Origin: DDH964 sp963763205
Lineage (GTDB): Bacteria > Desulfobacterota > Desulfuromonadia > Desulfuromonadales > DDH964
Length of the DNA stretch: 64,000 bases
Reading direction: 5' to 3'
Assembly (NCBI GenBank): GCA_963763205.1
Contig: CAVXNQ010000018.1
Coordinates: 186,001-250,000, forward strand
Under the pieces are notes generated by a model that saw only the letters and a program-made list of their open reading frames with translations, made no database searches and was not told the DNA's origin. Shown here one piece after another: positions 41,391-52,258 of this stretch. The position numbers and the translations under genes are program-made. The number at the start of each line of letters is the position of its first letter. Within the stretch, counting starts at the first letter, position 1.

Positions 41391-42554
41391 GTGGATATCC
41401 CCCTTTCCCGCCGCTGTCGCGAGGTTTCTCCCTTCCTGGCCATGGAGATTATGGAGCGGGCCCAGCGGCTGGCCGCCGCCGGCCGCGACGTCATCTTCCT
41501 TTGCCTCGGCGAACCTGACCTGCCGACCCCGGCCCCGGTGGTTGCGGCCGCGGTGGCAGCCCTCGAGGCCGGGGCCACCTCCTACACCCATTCCCTGGGG
41601 CTGCCGCAGCTGCGGGAGGAGATCGCCGCCCACTATCGGCGTCGCTATGGGGTAACGGTCGATCCCGAGCGGATCATCGTCTCTTCGGGGACCAGCCCGC
41701 TTTTGCTGCTCCTGTTTGCTGTGCTCCTCGAAGCGGGGGACGAGGTTGTTCTTGCCGACCCGGGCTACGCCTGTTATCCCAACTTCATCCGCTTCGCCGG
41801 CGGTTGTCCCCGCTTTCTGCCGACGCGTGCCGAAGACGGCTTCCAACCCCGGCCCGCCGCGGTGCGGCAACTGCTCGGCCCGCGTACCCGCGGGGTGCTG
41901 ATCAACTCGCCGGCCAACCCCGCCGGCTCCCTGCTGCCGCCGGCTTGGCTGGAGGAACTGGCCTCCCTGCCGGTGCCGGTGGTTTCCGACGAGATTTACC
42001 ATGGCCTGAGCTATGCCGGCGAGGAACGCAGCATTCTCGAGTTTACCGACCAGGCCTTCGTCCTCGGCGGATTTTCCAAGGCCTACGCCATGACCGGTTG
42101 GCGCCTCGGCTACCTGATCGCCCCGGCCTGCTGCATGCGTCCCCTGCAGAGCATGCACCAGAACTTCCTGATCTGCGCCGGCAACTTCGTCCAGCAGGCC
42201 GGTGTCGTCGCCCTGCGTGACTGCCAGGAAGAGGTGGCGGCGATGCGGGTCATCTACGACCGGCGCCGTCGGCGCATGGTCGCGCGCCTCAGGGAGCTCG
42301 GCTTCGGCATCCCGAAAGAGCCTGACGGGGCCTTCTACGTCCTTGCCGACGCCCGCCACCTCTGCGGCGACTCTCTGGCCCTGGCCGGGGAGATCCTCGA
42401 GGCCACCGGCGTCGCTGTCACCCCGGGGATCGACTTCGGTCCCGGCGCCGAAGGGTTTCTGCGGTTTTCCTATGCCAATTCCCAGGCGCGGATCGACACC
42501 GCACTCGACCGCTTGGCCGACTACCTGCAAACCTGTCCCCGGACCGGGGCGTAG
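41391..42554 (+). CDS. PLP-dependent class I/II aminotransferase
   Basis: 387 residues from GTG 41391 (AGGAGAAG upstream). Fold type I: the N-terminal REVSPFLAMEI, CLGEPDLPTPAP, SYTHSLGLPQLREEIAAHY, the NSPANPAG region, and PLP lysine in GGFSKAYAMTGWRLGY. It belongs to the aspartate/aromatic-type subfamily; substrate specificity cannot be read. Directly followed by DAHP synthase, so a role in aromatic amino acid metabolism is likely. Confidence 0.85.
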   Translation: MDIPLSRRCREVSPFLAMEIMERAQRLAAAGRDVIFLCLGEPDLPTPAPVVAAAVAALEAGATSYTHSLGLPQLREEIAAHYRRRYGVTVDPERIIVSSGTSPLLLLLFAVLLEAGDEVVLADPGYACYPNFIRFAGGCPRFLPTRAEDGFQPRPAAVRQLLGPRTRGVLINSPANPAGSLLPPAWLEELASLPVPVVSDEIYHGLSYAGEERSILEFTDQAFVLGGFSKAYAMTGWRLGYLIAPACCMRPLQSMHQNFLICAGNFVQQAGVVALRDCQEEVAAMRVIYDRRRRRMVARLRELGFGIPKEPDGAFYVLADARHLCGDSLALAGEILEATGVAVTPGIDFGPGAEGFLRFSYANSQARIDTALDRLADYLQTCPRTGA

Positions 42555-42572
42555 CCAAGGAGATTCGACCCG

Positions 42573-43583
42573 ATGCTCATTGTCATGCACCACAACGCTA
42601 CTCCCGCGCAGATTCAGGCCGTCACCGACGCCGTGGCAGCCATGGGCCTTACGGCCGAGCCGATTCCCGGCAGCATGCGCACCGCCATCGGTGTGCTCGG
42701 CAACCAGGGTCCGGTGGACGACACCGCCATTCGCGACCTTCCCGGGGTGCGCGAAGTGATTCACGTCAGCAAGCCCTACAAGCTGGTCTCCCGCGACTTC
42801 CATCCCGAATCAACGGTGGTCGAGGTCGCCGGGGTTCGCATCGGCGACGGCGCCACTCCCGTGGTCATCGCCGGCCCCTGCTCCATCGAGAGCGAGGCGC
42901 AGATGCTCGCTGCCGCCCGCGTGGTCAAGGCGGCCGGGGGGCAGGTGCTGCGCGGCGGCGCCTTCAAGCCGCGCACCGGGCCCCACTCCTTTCAGGGGCT
43001 CGGCGTGCCGGGGCTGAAGCTGCTGCGCCAGGCCGGGGACTCGGTCGGGCTGCCGGTGATCACCGAGGTGATGCGCATCGAGCAGCTCGAGGCGGTCTGC
43101 CGCTATGCCGACATTCTGCAAATCGGCGCGCGCAACATGCAGAACTTCGACCTGCTCAAAGAGGTCGGCCGGCTCTCCCACCCGGTGCTTCTCAAGCGCG
43201 GCCTGTCGGCAACCATCGAAGAGTTCCTTGCCGCCGCCGAATACCTGCTGGCCGAGGGGAACCGCCAGGTGATCCTTTGCGAGCGCGGCATCCGCACCTT
43301 CGAACGCGCCACCCGCAACACCCTCGACCTCTCGGTGGTGCCACTGATCCGCTCCATGAGCCACCTGCCGATCATCGTCGACCCCTCCCACGCCACCGGC
43401 AAGCGCTCGCTGGTGCCGGTGATGGCCAAGGCGGCGCTGCTCGTCGGCGCCCACGGCGTGATGATCGAGGTCCACCCCGAACCGGACAAGGCCCTGTGCG
43501 ACGGCGCGCAGAGCCTCACCGGCGACGGCTTCGGCGCGCTGATGACCGATATTCGCGGCCTGCTGGGTTATCTCGGCTATTGA
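42573..43583 (+). CDS. aroF: 3-deoxy-7-phosphoheptulonate synthase
   Basis: Class Ibeta DAHP synthase (336 residues) for the first shikimate step from PEP and erythrose-4-phosphate. The N-terminal 85 residues are a regulatory ferredoxin-like/ACT-type domain; the catalytic barrel has VIAGPCSIES, GGAFKPRTGPHSFQG, QIGARNMQNF and VDPSHATGKR. GGAG precedes the ATG at 42573, 19 bases after the aminotransferase stop, so one transcript. Allosteric control by an aromatic amino acid is plausible. Confidence 0.95.
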   Translation: MLIVMHHNATPAQIQAVTDAVAAMGLTAEPIPGSMRTAIGVLGNQGPVDDTAIRDLPGVREVIHVSKPYKLVSRDFHPESTVVEVAGVRIGDGATPVVIAGPCSIESEAQMLAAARVVKAAGGQVLRGGAFKPRTGPHSFQGLGVPGLKLLRQAGDSVGLPVITEVMRIEQLEAVCRYADILQIGARNMQNFDLLKEVGRLSHPVLLKRGLSATIEEFLAAAEYLLAEGNRQVILCERGIRTFERATRNTLDLSVVPLIRSMSHLPIIVDPSHATGKRSLVPVMAKAALLVGAHGVMIEVHPEPDKALCDGAQSLTGDGFGALMTDIRGLLGYLGY

Positions 43584-43658
43584 TCCAGCTCCTGCCCGGG
43601 AGCGGGCAAAAAGAGATGGCCGGAGAACGGGATCCGGGCTTGGAGGCGCAGAGACGAC

Positions 43659-43687
43659 TTGCCAGGGATGCCGGGGTCGTGTATCTT
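43659..43687 (+). promoter_or_regulatory. sigma-70-type promoter for fprA
   Basis: TTGCCA (43659) and TATCTT (43682) with a 17-base spacer, 54 bases before the FprA start. Confidence 0.45.
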
Positions 43688-43740
43688 TCATGACAATTAA
43701 CAGAGTAAAACGGTCACCTATCGCCAGAGGAAGGACGAAC

Positions 43741-44937
43741 ATGACACCAAGCGTTGCCATCATCCCCGGCGTCGACTGGGTCGGCGCCAAGCATCCCGAC
43801 CTGCAGGTCTTCGACGACCTCTTCCCGACCCACAACGGCACTACCTACAACTCCTACCTGATCCGCGGTGGGAGCAAAAACGTGCTGATCGACACCGTCA
43901 AGGAGCCCTTCAGCGCCGAGTTTTTCGCCAAGGTGGAGAAGCTGGTCCCCTTGCAGCAAATCGATATCGTGGTCGTCAACCACACCGAACCGGACCATTC
44001 CGGGGCGCTGGCGGCCCTCTTGGAGAAGAATCCGCAGATTACCGTCTACTGCAGCAAGGCGGCGGAGAACTTTCTCAAGCAGTTGCTCCACAAGCCCTTC
44101 AAGTGTCATGTCGTCAACGACGGCGAAGAAGTTGATCTCGGCGGCCGCACCCTGCGCTTCATCCTCGCCCCCTACCTGCACTGGCCGGACACCATCTTCA
44201 CCTACCTGGTCGAGGACCAGATCCTCTTCTCCTGCGACGCCTTCGGCGCCCATTACTGCGCCAGCAAGCTCTTCGACGACGAGATCCTCGATTTTTCCGC
44301 CGACTTCCATTTTTACTTCGACTGCATCATGCGCCCCTTCAAGGACAAGATTCGCGACGCTTTGGCCAAGATCGACGGGCTGCCGCTCGCCATGGTCTGT
44401 CCCTCCCACGGCCCCATTCTGCGCTCGCGCTTTTCCCATGCGATCAATGCCTATCGCCAGTGGGCCGCGGTGCCGCCGCAGGGGGATCGCCCCAAGGCCC
44501 TGCTGGCGGTCCTCTCCTCCCACGGCAACACCCGCACCATGGCCCGGGTGGTCCGCGAGGAACTGGAAAAGCAGGGGATCGAGGTGAACCAGTTCGCCCT
44601 GTCCGGCATGCGCGACGACGACTACCGCAACGCCCTGGAGCAGGCCGACGTGCTGATCATCGGCACCCCGACCATCCAGCGCGACGCTCCGCCCCACGTC
44701 TGGCACGCCCTGGCGCTGATCTCTTCGGTGACCCCCAAGGCCAAGCTCGGCGCCGTCTTCGGCTCCTTTGGCTGGAGCGGCGAGGCGGTGAAGATGGTCG
44801 AGCAGCGCCTCGAAGGGCTCAAGTACAAGCTCGCTACGCCGAGCATCTCCTTCCGCTTCACCCCGACGGAAGAGAACCTGGAGGCCTGCCGGCAGTTCGC
44901 CGACCAGGTGGCCAACGCGGTTCTCTGCGAGGAGTAG
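43741..44937 (+). CDS. FprA-family flavodiiron protein
   Basis: 398 residues from ATG 43741 (GGAAGG upstream); an earlier in-frame ATG at 43690 lacks a good site. A diiron lactamase-like domain has NHTEPDHSG, with the H-x-E-x-D ligands, SCDAFGAHY and CPSHGPIL; the C-terminal flavodoxin domain has LSSHGNTRTMA. These proteins reduce oxygen and/or nitric oxide in anaerobes. A strong terminator follows, and the gene appears to be monocistronic. Confidence 0.93.
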   Translation: MTPSVAIIPGVDWVGAKHPDLQVFDDLFPTHNGTTYNSYLIRGGSKNVLIDTVKEPFSAEFFAKVEKLVPLQQIDIVVVNHTEPDHSGALAALLEKNPQITVYCSKAAENFLKQLLHKPFKCHVVNDGEEVDLGGRTLRFILAPYLHWPDTIFTYLVEDQILFSCDAFGAHYCASKLFDDEILDFSADFHFYFDCIMRPFKDKIRDALAKIDGLPLAMVCPSHGPILRSRFSHAINAYRQWAAVPPQGDRPKALLAVLSSHGNTRTMARVVREELEKQGIEVNQFALSGMRDDDYRNALEQADVLIIGTPTIQRDAPPHVWHALALISSVTPKAKLGAVFGSFGWSGEAVKMVEQRLEGLKYKLATPSISFRFTPTEENLEACRQFADQVANAVLCEE

Positions 44938-44963
44938 GACGCTGCGCCGAGAGCGAGACGGCG

Positions 44964-45001
44964 AAAAACCGCATCGGCTGTAGGGGCCGATGCGGTTTTT
45001 T
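44964..45001 (+). terminator. intrinsic terminator after fprA
   Basis: AAAAACCGCATCGGC pairs perfectly with GCCGATGCGGTTTTT across a 7-base loop (44964-44978 with 44986-45000) and ends in six T. Confidence 0.93.
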
Positions 45002-45040
45002 GTGCGAAGACCGGGGCCGGCGGGCGGACTGTTTTTGTCC

Positions 45041-45070
45041 TTGTCCCAGCGGCCCTGTCCTGTCTAGAAT
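45041..45070 (+). promoter_or_regulatory. possible promoter for priA
   Basis: TTGTCC (45041) and TAGAAT (45065) with an 18-base spacer, about 150 bases before the start of priA. Confidence 0.35.
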
Positions 45071-45219
45071 TCCCAGCATCCTTTGCCGAGAGGTTCGGGT
45101 TTGCGCAACGAATGCCCGGCGCCCGCCAACCTGCCCAGCCGGCCGGACTCTCGGCGTGACCAACACCATCTCCGATGGTTATGCCTCGCCCGAGCCCCGG
45201 CGCTGAGACGAGGACCCCT

Positions 45220-47411
45220 GTGGCCGATGTCCTGATTGCCACCGTCGCGGTGGCCGCTCCCCTGCCCAAGCCCCTCTCCTATCTCGTCCCCGATGCTCTG
45301 CGGGATGCGGCGCGGCCCGGGGTGCGCCTGGAGGTTCCCCTCGGGCGGCGGCGGGCAGTCGGTTACCTGCTGGGCCTGGAAACGGGGGAGGGGAGTGGTC
45401 TCAAGCCGATCCACGCCGTTCTCGATGCCGCTCCGCTATTGACCCCCGCATTGGTCAGGCTGTTGCTGCGGGCGGCGGAGTACTATCGTCATCCCCCCGG
45501 CGAGGTCATCCGCAGCGCGCTCCCCGCCGGCCTGTCCGGAAGGGGGAACGAGGTCTCGATCCTCCGTGAACCGCTGTACGCAGCGGCCGCGCGGGAGGAG
45601 CTGCCTGCCGGCGCCCGCCAGCAGGCGATATTCGCCCGGGTCAGGGCGGAGGGGCCGCTGCCGTTGTCGACCCTGCGCGCTGCCTTCGCCGCCCCTTACG
45701 GCCCCCTCAAGCGGCTGGTGGAACTCGGGTTTCTCACCGTCGGCGAGACCGAGCGCCGCCGCGACCCGTTCCTCGACCAGCCGGTGACGGCCGATGCCCC
45801 GGCAGCGCCGACCGCCGAACAGGCCGCGGCGCTCAGTCGCATCCGGGAGGCCCTGGCCTGCGGCGCCTTCCGGTCGCAACTGCTCCATGGTGTCACCGGC
45901 AGCGGCAAGACCGAGGTCTACCTGCAGGCCATCGCCGGGGCCCTGGAGAGCGGACGGCGGGCGCTGGTGCTGGTGCCGGAAATCGCTTTGACGCCGCAAC
46001 TGGTGGGCCGCTTCCGAGCCCGCTTCGGCGGGAAGCGGGGGATCGCCGTGCTTCACTCGGGGCTCTCCGACGGCGAGCGTTACGACGCCTGGCGGGCGAT
46101 CATCGAAGGCTCGGTGGAAATCGTCATCGGTGCCCGCTCCGCGGTCTTCGCGCCGCTCACCGAGGTGGGGATCATCGTCGTCGACGAGGAGCACGAGGCC
46201 AGCTACAAGCAGGCCGAAGGGTTCCGTTACCACGCCCGGGACCTCGCCCTGCTGCGCGGCCAGATGGAGGGAGCGACGGTTCTGCTCGGCAGCGCCACTC
46301 CGGCGCTGACCACCTACCAGCGGGCCCAGGAGGGACAGCTCGATTACCTCCCCCTGACCGGCCGGGTCGGCGGCCGGCCGCTGCCGGCGGTGGAACTGCT
46401 CGATCTGCGGGAGAATCCCCCCGCGGGAGTCCTGGCCCCGCCGCTGGCGGAGGCACTGACGGCCGTGGTGGCCCGCGGCGAGCAGGCGCTGCTGCTGCTC
46501 AACCGCCGCGGTTTCGCCCCCTTTCTGCTCTGCGCCGACTGCGGCACCACGTTTCGCTGTCCCAACTGCGAGATCACCCTCACTTTCCACCAGGGGGAAC
46601 GGCAGCTGCGCTGCCATTACTGCGATTACCGGGAGCGTCCGGCCGAGCTCTGCCCCCGCTGCAACGGGATCAATATCGTTCCCCAGGGGGCGGGAACCGA
46701 GCGGCTGGAGGAGGAACTGGCGGCTTTGCTGCCCGGTGCCCGCATCGCGCGCATGGACCGCGACACCACCTCCCGCAAGGGATCGCACCGGTCGCTGGTC
46801 GAGCGGATGCTGGCCGGAGAGATCGACGTGCTGGTCGGCACGCAGATGGTGGCCAAGGGGCATGATTTCCCGAACGTCACCCTGGTCGGTGTGGCGAGCG
46901 CCGACGCATCCCTCAATCTCCCCGACTTCCGCAGCGCCGAACGGACCTTCGCCCTTCTTTCCCAGGTCGCCGGTCGGGCCGGCCGCGGTGCCAAGCCCGG
47001 GCGGGTGCTGATCCAAACCTTCAGTCCCGACCATTACGCCCTGGAGTGCGCCGCGACTCACGACTACGCCGCCTTTGCCGAGCAGGAGCTGGCCTTTCGC
47101 CGGGAGCTCGGCTATCCGCCTTTCGGCCATCTGGTCAACCTGATCTTTTCCGGCAACGATGCCATCAAGGTGGAAGCGGCTTCCGCCCGGCTCGCCGCCG
47201 ATCTCGCGCCGCAGGCCGCCGGGGTCGAGCTGCTCGGCCCCGCCCCCTGTCCCCTGGCGCGCCTGCGCGGCCGCCATCGCCGCCAGCTGCTGCTCAAAGC
47301 GGTGACTCGCCCCCCGCTGCGGCGGCTGCTCGCTTTCTGCCGCCGCTGCAGAAGGCGCTGCCGGCGACCGTCTCCCTGGCCGTCGACGTCGATCCGGTGG
47401 ATATGTTGTGA
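45220..47411 (+). CDS. priA: primosomal protein N' (replication restart helicase), one frame break
   Basis: About 730 residues when merged, from GTG 45220 (GAGG upstream). The N-terminal DNA-binding part has PLPKPLSYLVP; the helicase core has Walker A GVTGSGKTEVY and the DEEHE Walker B; two zinc clusters with CADCGTTFRCPNC and CHYCDYRERPAELCPRC lie in the middle, followed by GTQMVAKGHDFPNVTLVG. The frame changes at about 47336 by one missing base; the second frame ends VSLAVDVDPVDML, as expected. Confidence 0.92.
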
Positions 47412-47447
47412 TGGCAGGGGAGGGGGAGGAGGTTCCCTGATGCTCGC

Positions 47448-47476
47448 TTGACCTTGGGCAAATTCTTCGATAATTC
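47448..47476 (+). promoter_or_regulatory. candidate promoter for the methyltransferase gene
   Basis: TTGACC (47448) and TAATTC (47471) with a 17-base spacer, 85 bases upstream of the start. Confidence 0.4.
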
Positions 47477-47560
47477 CCGCATCTCTCGGCTATCGTAACT
47501 CCTTGTCTCTTCTAGTTGATGATTTAAAATTACTCCCCACCCCCTACGAAAGTCCCAGGA

Positions 47561-48278
47561 ATGGAACCGGAGCTTCTCAGAGCCCAAGCTGAGCTTGAAA
47601 AATGCCATTGGTGGTTTGTGGCCCGGCGGCAAATTCTCGATCGCGTGATGGGTAGCTTCGGTCTGCCGAAAGATGCGCGAATTCTGGAGGCAGGCTGCGG
47701 CACCGGCGGCAACCTGCCGCTGCTGGCCCGTCACGGCGAGGTGTTCGCCTTCGATGCTAGTGCCACCGCCCGCAGGTTTGCCGCCAGACTGATGTGCGAA
47801 GTCGCGGCCGGCACCTTGCCCGACCAGATTCCCTTTGCCGGGGAGGAATTCGATCTGATCGTCCTTCTGGATGTCCTGGAGCACATTGCCGACGACGGTT
47901 CTGCCCTTGTTGCTCTGCGTTCCAGGCTGAGGCCGGGCGGCCGACTTCTGATCACCGTCCCAGCGCTGTCCGCCCTGTGGAGCTACCACGACGAACGTCA
48001 CCAGCACTTCAGGCGTTACGGCAAGGGCGAATTGCGCGCCCGATTGCAGGACGCGATTCCAGCCTATTCAAGTGACCTACTTCAATACTTTGCTTTTTCC
48101 CCTGGTGGCCGGAAGGCGAATGCTGCAACGCTTGTCGGCGGGACTCCTGCCGATGACTGGCGCCGCCCCCGAGTGGCTGAACTCGATTCTAAGGGAGATA
48201 TTTGCGGCCGAGCGGCATGTGGTGGGAAGGATTTTCTTGCCGATAGGGGTGTCGTTGTTGGCCGTGGCCAAAGTGTGA
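47561..48278 (+). CDS. class I SAM-dependent methyltransferase, one frame break
   Basis: About 239 residues when merged. LEAGCGTGGNLPLLARHG is the SAM site, DLIVLLDVLEHI the next motif, and HQHFRRYGKGELR follows. The C-terminal half reads VTYFNTLLFPLVAGRR to ...GVSLLAVAKV* after a shift at about 48052. The substrate is not predictable; it borders the glycan-type accessory region. The open frame that continues to 48607 reads into a transposase remnant and is not real. Confidence 0.82.
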
Positions 48279-48299
48279 TGGCGAAAGCCCCCTCTTTGA

Positions 48300-48840
48300 G
48301 AAGGATCGAAGCTCTTTTTCTCTACCAGGGCAACGCCATTTTCCCCAAGACCTTGACCCATTTGTGCATCGTCCATCTGGTCCGGGCCAGCCCTGCGTTA
48401 CGTCACGGTCAAGGAAAACAATGCCGTAGTTGCGGCCCTGACGCGGATATATCAGTCAGCGACCGTCGAAGAGGTCGCCAGAGAGCTGGATCAACTAGAG
48501 GCCGATTGGGGCGGAAACTATCGGGCAGTGCTACGGCTGTGGCGGAACAACTGGGACAACATTCTCCTGTTTTTTCAATTTCCGCGGAGGTCCGAAAGGT
48601 CATTTAAACGACCAACACTATTGAATCGTTGAACATGAGCCTGCGGAAACTGACCCGGCACCGACGGATCTTCCCCACCGACGACTCAGCGATCAGGGCG
48701 CTTTACCTGGCAATTCGGCAGGGCTCGCCCAACTGGAAGCGCCTACACTTCAGACGCTTCAAGTGATGTTTGGCGAAGACCGGGTGCCGCTGAACCTGGC
48801 CTACTGAAAAGGCGGATACACACTTCGTTTGACAGGCCCT
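48300..48840 (+). mobile_element. IS256-family element remnant (right end only)
   Basis: The 3' part of an IS256-type transposase gene is followed by a right-end segment reading GGCGGATACACACTTCGTTT and ending TTGACAGGCCCT at 48840, typical of IS256 termini. The left end and the N-terminal two-fifths of the transposase are missing. It sits directly behind the methyltransferase and marks the start of the AT-richer region. Confidence 0.78.
48305..48807 (+). pseudogene. IS256-family transposase fragment
   Basis: In shifting frames one reads FPKTLTHLCIVHLVRAS, then AALTRIYQSATVEEVARELD with LRLWRNNWDNILLFF, then TTNTIESLNMSLRKLTRH, then VMFGEDRVPLNLAY with a stop at 48805. TTNTIESLN is a signature of IS256 transposases. 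At least three frame changes and an in-frame stop (after VRKVI) show decay, unlike most of the single-base breaks elsewhere. Confidence 0.82.
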
Positions 48841-48880
48841 GTTTATGCCTTGCTACCGATCTGGAGGTTTTCCCTGAATG

Positions 48881-50393
48881 CTAAAATGCCATCGACCTTT
48901 CAGGATATTGCCTATTAAGAAACTTTTTTCGATTGATCCGGTAAAGAAAAAAATGATCCCCAGAATTAAGCAATTCCAGAAAGCGGAGGTTTTCCACCGG
49001 CACTTTGGAGGTGCTGAACCAAATGAGGTAATCAAAACGAAGGGGCCAGCCTTGTTCCCCATTAAGGTTGAACCAGGAACCTTCTTTGGGATCAATAAGC
49101 GGTTTTCCAACCCCGGCGAGCAGTCGTTCGCCGTAAATTTCCGCGCCGGGCATATTGATTGCGGCGAATTCTTTCCGGGCGCGAATCGGTTGTACCACCT
49201 GAAACATCTGAGAGAAAAATCCGTCCCTATCTAAGGCAATGAAGGCTCCGGTGTGAAGAAATTTTCGGGAATCGGCACTGCTTGCTGCCAATAAGCGGGA
49301 GCGGAGAGGGAGGGCGCGCAAGGCTTCTCGGATGGCTTGGACTTCCTGGTTCGTCGCACCCATGTTCTGCCAGGACGTAAACAGCTGCAGGGATAGACCG
49401 CAGATCAACAACAGGACTGATGCAGTAAGGATAGTTTGTTTGAGAAGACTGTCGGCTTTTTCTAGCCTTACCGTCGCAACTGCAAGCAGGAAGGTTGCCA
49501 TTCCCAGGCGGAAATCTATCTCGACCCCTCCCATCCTTTGTGAAAAAACGAGTGTTGCCAACAGGAGCGCCCCAACAGGGATGAGGTGCTCGCGGCTCGC
49601 ATGGAGAAGCCGGATGCGAATCGCGCAAGGAATCAACACGATGAAGAGCGGAAGTAGAAAAATTGCCGGTCGAGGATCACCGAAAAAAAAGGGCCCCCAA
49701 AACGCCCGCAGCAACATCGCCGGATTCGGCGCTCCAAAGCTGAATGCCTCATGCGGCAAGCTTCCACACCGGGTTTCTCATCCAAATGATCGCCAGGATT
49801 CCAGCGGGGGATAGCCAAATGATCGGGGGAAGCAGAAGCTCCAATTTCGAACGGGCTCCCGCCGCCCGTGCGCAAAGTTGAATCCGCTGGGAAAGAAGTA
49901 AGAGGCCGAAAATCAGGAACCCCAACAGGTGGGAGACAAAAAGAATGGCGGTGCCCAGGGAGAGGAGGATGTAGCCAGATGCCGTTGTTTTGGATGTTTG
50001 CCGGAGCGAAAGGGCGTATAGGAGGAAGGCCAATCCCAAGGTGAAGTTGAAGTCAAAAAACCCATAATAGAGGCAAATGTTGTAAATGAAAGCGAGGCTG
50101 AGAAGAAGGCTCCAAGACGTTTTTCCATGGATTTGTCGATGAACCGCCCATGTCCCGAGAACCGGCATGGCCGCGCTTGCTAGGAGAAAGAGATGAAACG
50201 ACGTGGGAATGTTCATCCCTAATGCGCTGGGTAAAGCCAAAATTCCCATGGCCAAATGTGGTGTCAAATGCCAGTCGACTTGATAAAAGCTTTGCGGCGG
50301 GCCTCCCTGGAGTGCCTTGAAGGCGATGCTGAAGGCAACGTAATGATTAGGGTAATCTTCGGCTATTGCCAAAGGGTAAAGAATGAGGGGCAT
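48881..50393 (-). CDS. polytopic membrane protein, possible GT-C glycosyltransferase, one frame break
   Basis: About 504 residues when merged from an ATG at 50393; the hydrophobic N-terminus may begin further upstream, but no start codon is in frame. Many membrane segments are visible (for example LLLSLAFIYNICLYYGFF and ILLSLGTAILFVSHLLGFLIF), with a soluble C-terminal part ending FFLYRINRKK. The pattern resembles integral glycosyltransferases or O-antigen/lipid-linked sugar proteins, but I do not recognise the family. The frame shifts at about 49758. AT-rich. Confidence 0.6.
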
Positions 50394-50456
50394 TAGGGCT
50401 GTCAGGATAACAATCGCCAGCAGGCGTAACGATGCATATCATGTCCCCAAAAGTTT

Positions 50457-51191
50457 TTAGGTGGATTCAATCGTATTTGAGTCGGCCGCTGTTTGAGCAA
50501 AGCTGATCAAAGCCAGCCAAGTCCCCGAGGAGTCAGGGGTTGTCTTCAACATAGAGCAAATCCCCCCCAATTCTGGAGGTTGAAATTTCTCCAGACCCGG
50601 CCCGACCTGCATTAAAAAACTATGTGGATAGGGGAAGAAGTGCAGATGGAGGTCGAAAGTATATTTGTAAGGGCGTTGAAGAGGCACCACAACGATCAGA
50701 GCGATCCTTCGCTATTTTTCGCAGATCGTTCATAGTTGCGCGAAGGTCGATAACATGTTCCAGGGTATGGGTGCAAACAACAGTATCGAAACTGTTTTCC
50801 TGGAAAGGCAGTTGGCAGACGTCGCTTTGGACAAAGGTGATTTTTTGGTCTTTCCATGAGGTGTTGGGGTCGGCCATGAAATCGGTGGCAGTGACTAAAA
50901 ATGGTTGGCCAATCGTTTTGCCAAATAACCATGGCCACAACCAACATCAAGAACAGTGTCGCCCCTGACGGCCTGTTTCACGGCCACGATGCAGTCTGGA
51001 TTCAGGTCGGTTTCTCTTTGGATATGGACTCCAGCGGTATGTTGGTAGATTTCGCGAATGGCTTTCGGAGCCAAATGAGGGGCCTCGTCCTTAAAATCCA
51101 TGAACTGCCTGGTTTTGTGCACCAAATAGCAACCGCTGGAGTGGCCACATGAACCATCGCTGGTCCCGCAATATGGGAGGCAACAATTCAT
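50457..51191 (-). CDS. class I SAM-dependent methyltransferase, broken in several frames
   Basis: Piecing three frames together gives VLDVGCGHGYLAKRLA (SAM site), FVQSDVCQLPFQENSFDTVVCTHTLEHV, and a C-terminal part with FDLHLHFFPYPHSFLMQVGP. Breaks lie at about 50920 and 50690 and possibly at a G run near 50555, where the other frame would give a short end reading DLLYVEDNP. The start is uncertain: ATG 51191, or ATG 51101 beginning MDFKDEAPHLAPKAIREIYQ. Substrate unknown. Confidence 0.6.
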
Positions 51192-51335
51192 CCAGGAAAA
51201 AACCAAACATTTGTGTCCAGCGCCGTTTTAATTTCATCGAATTTTCAATTTGTTAAATAAAAAAATTTTAAATTCCATCACTGAAAATTTGTGTCATTGG
51301 ATCATAGAAATTTTATTATTGATGTTTTTTACTAG

Positions 51336-52258
51336 TTATGTGACTTTTCTTTTGTTTATTACATAAATAGGACGTTTTTTTGTTTCGTCGAATAGATGTT
51401 CAATGTAAATACCTATCTGCCCCAAGGAAAACATGATAATGCTACCAACAAGTAAGACCAATATGTTGATGGTGGTAAACCCAGAAACAGCCACACCGAC
51501 CAATTTTTGTATTAGGGAAATGCTGGCGAAGATCACACCTAGGGTAAAGCAGATAGCGGCAGCAATACTGACCAAATGCAGCATGGCTGAAGAAAAGCTT
51601 GTGATTGCCACCAATCCCCAAGTGAAAAAGTGTGGGCAACGACCATTTGGACTTGCCGGCATTTCTCAGCGAAACCTCGAATGACAGCTGCTTGGTGGGG
51701 AAGCCGAACCACGAGATGAGTCCACGGAAAAAGCGCTTTCGTTCCGGTAGAGCACAATAGGCATCGATAACTTGGCGGTCCAGTAATTTAAAATCGGTTT
51801 TGCCTCGGAGGTCCATCTTGGACATCCAGGCAAAAAGTGCATAGAACAAACCTGTCAGCCAGTGTCGCAAATTCGAGTTGCCATCATCTCCTGATCTTGC
51901 AAGCTTCCACTACATCGTAACCTTCCTTCCATGCCGTAACCATCGGCCCAATCAACTCTGGCGGGTGCTGGAGGTCGCTGTCCATGACAATGGCTGCGTC
52001 CCCTTGACAATGAAAAAGTCCGGCGAAAATTGCACTCTCTTTGCCGAAGTTTCTGGTGAAAGAAATAATTTCCACGCGAGGATCTCTGGATCGCAGGCCA
52101 TCTAGGGCCTTGATGCTGTCATCCTCTGACCCATCATCGACAATGATGACTTGAGTCAGGTCGACTTGGGCCAGGTCAGAGGCGGACAAAATCTTGGCAA
52201 TATTTTCGGCAATGCAATCCTGCTCATTGTAGACAGGAATAATAAGGCTGATGTTCAC
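51336..52258 (-). CDS. family-2 glycosyltransferase with C-terminal membrane helices (GtrB/DPM1-like), broken
   Basis: GTG at 52258 with GGAG ten bases upstream. The N-terminal catalytic part has IIPVYNEQDC, VDDGSEDDS and MDSDLQHPPELI, as in polyprenyl-phosphate sugar transferases. After shifts at about 51885 and 51655 it continues with DLRGKTDFKLLDRQVIDAY and two hydrophobic helices (for example HLVSIAAAICFTLGVIFASI). It likely loads a sugar onto undecaprenyl phosphate for surface-glycan modification; this is inference. Confidence 0.68.

Noticed and set aside
47561..48607. A longer methyltransferase-transposase fusion protein
   Set aside because: The extension after about 48052 reads the wrong frame and then runs into the IS256 remnant; the corrected gene stops at 48278.
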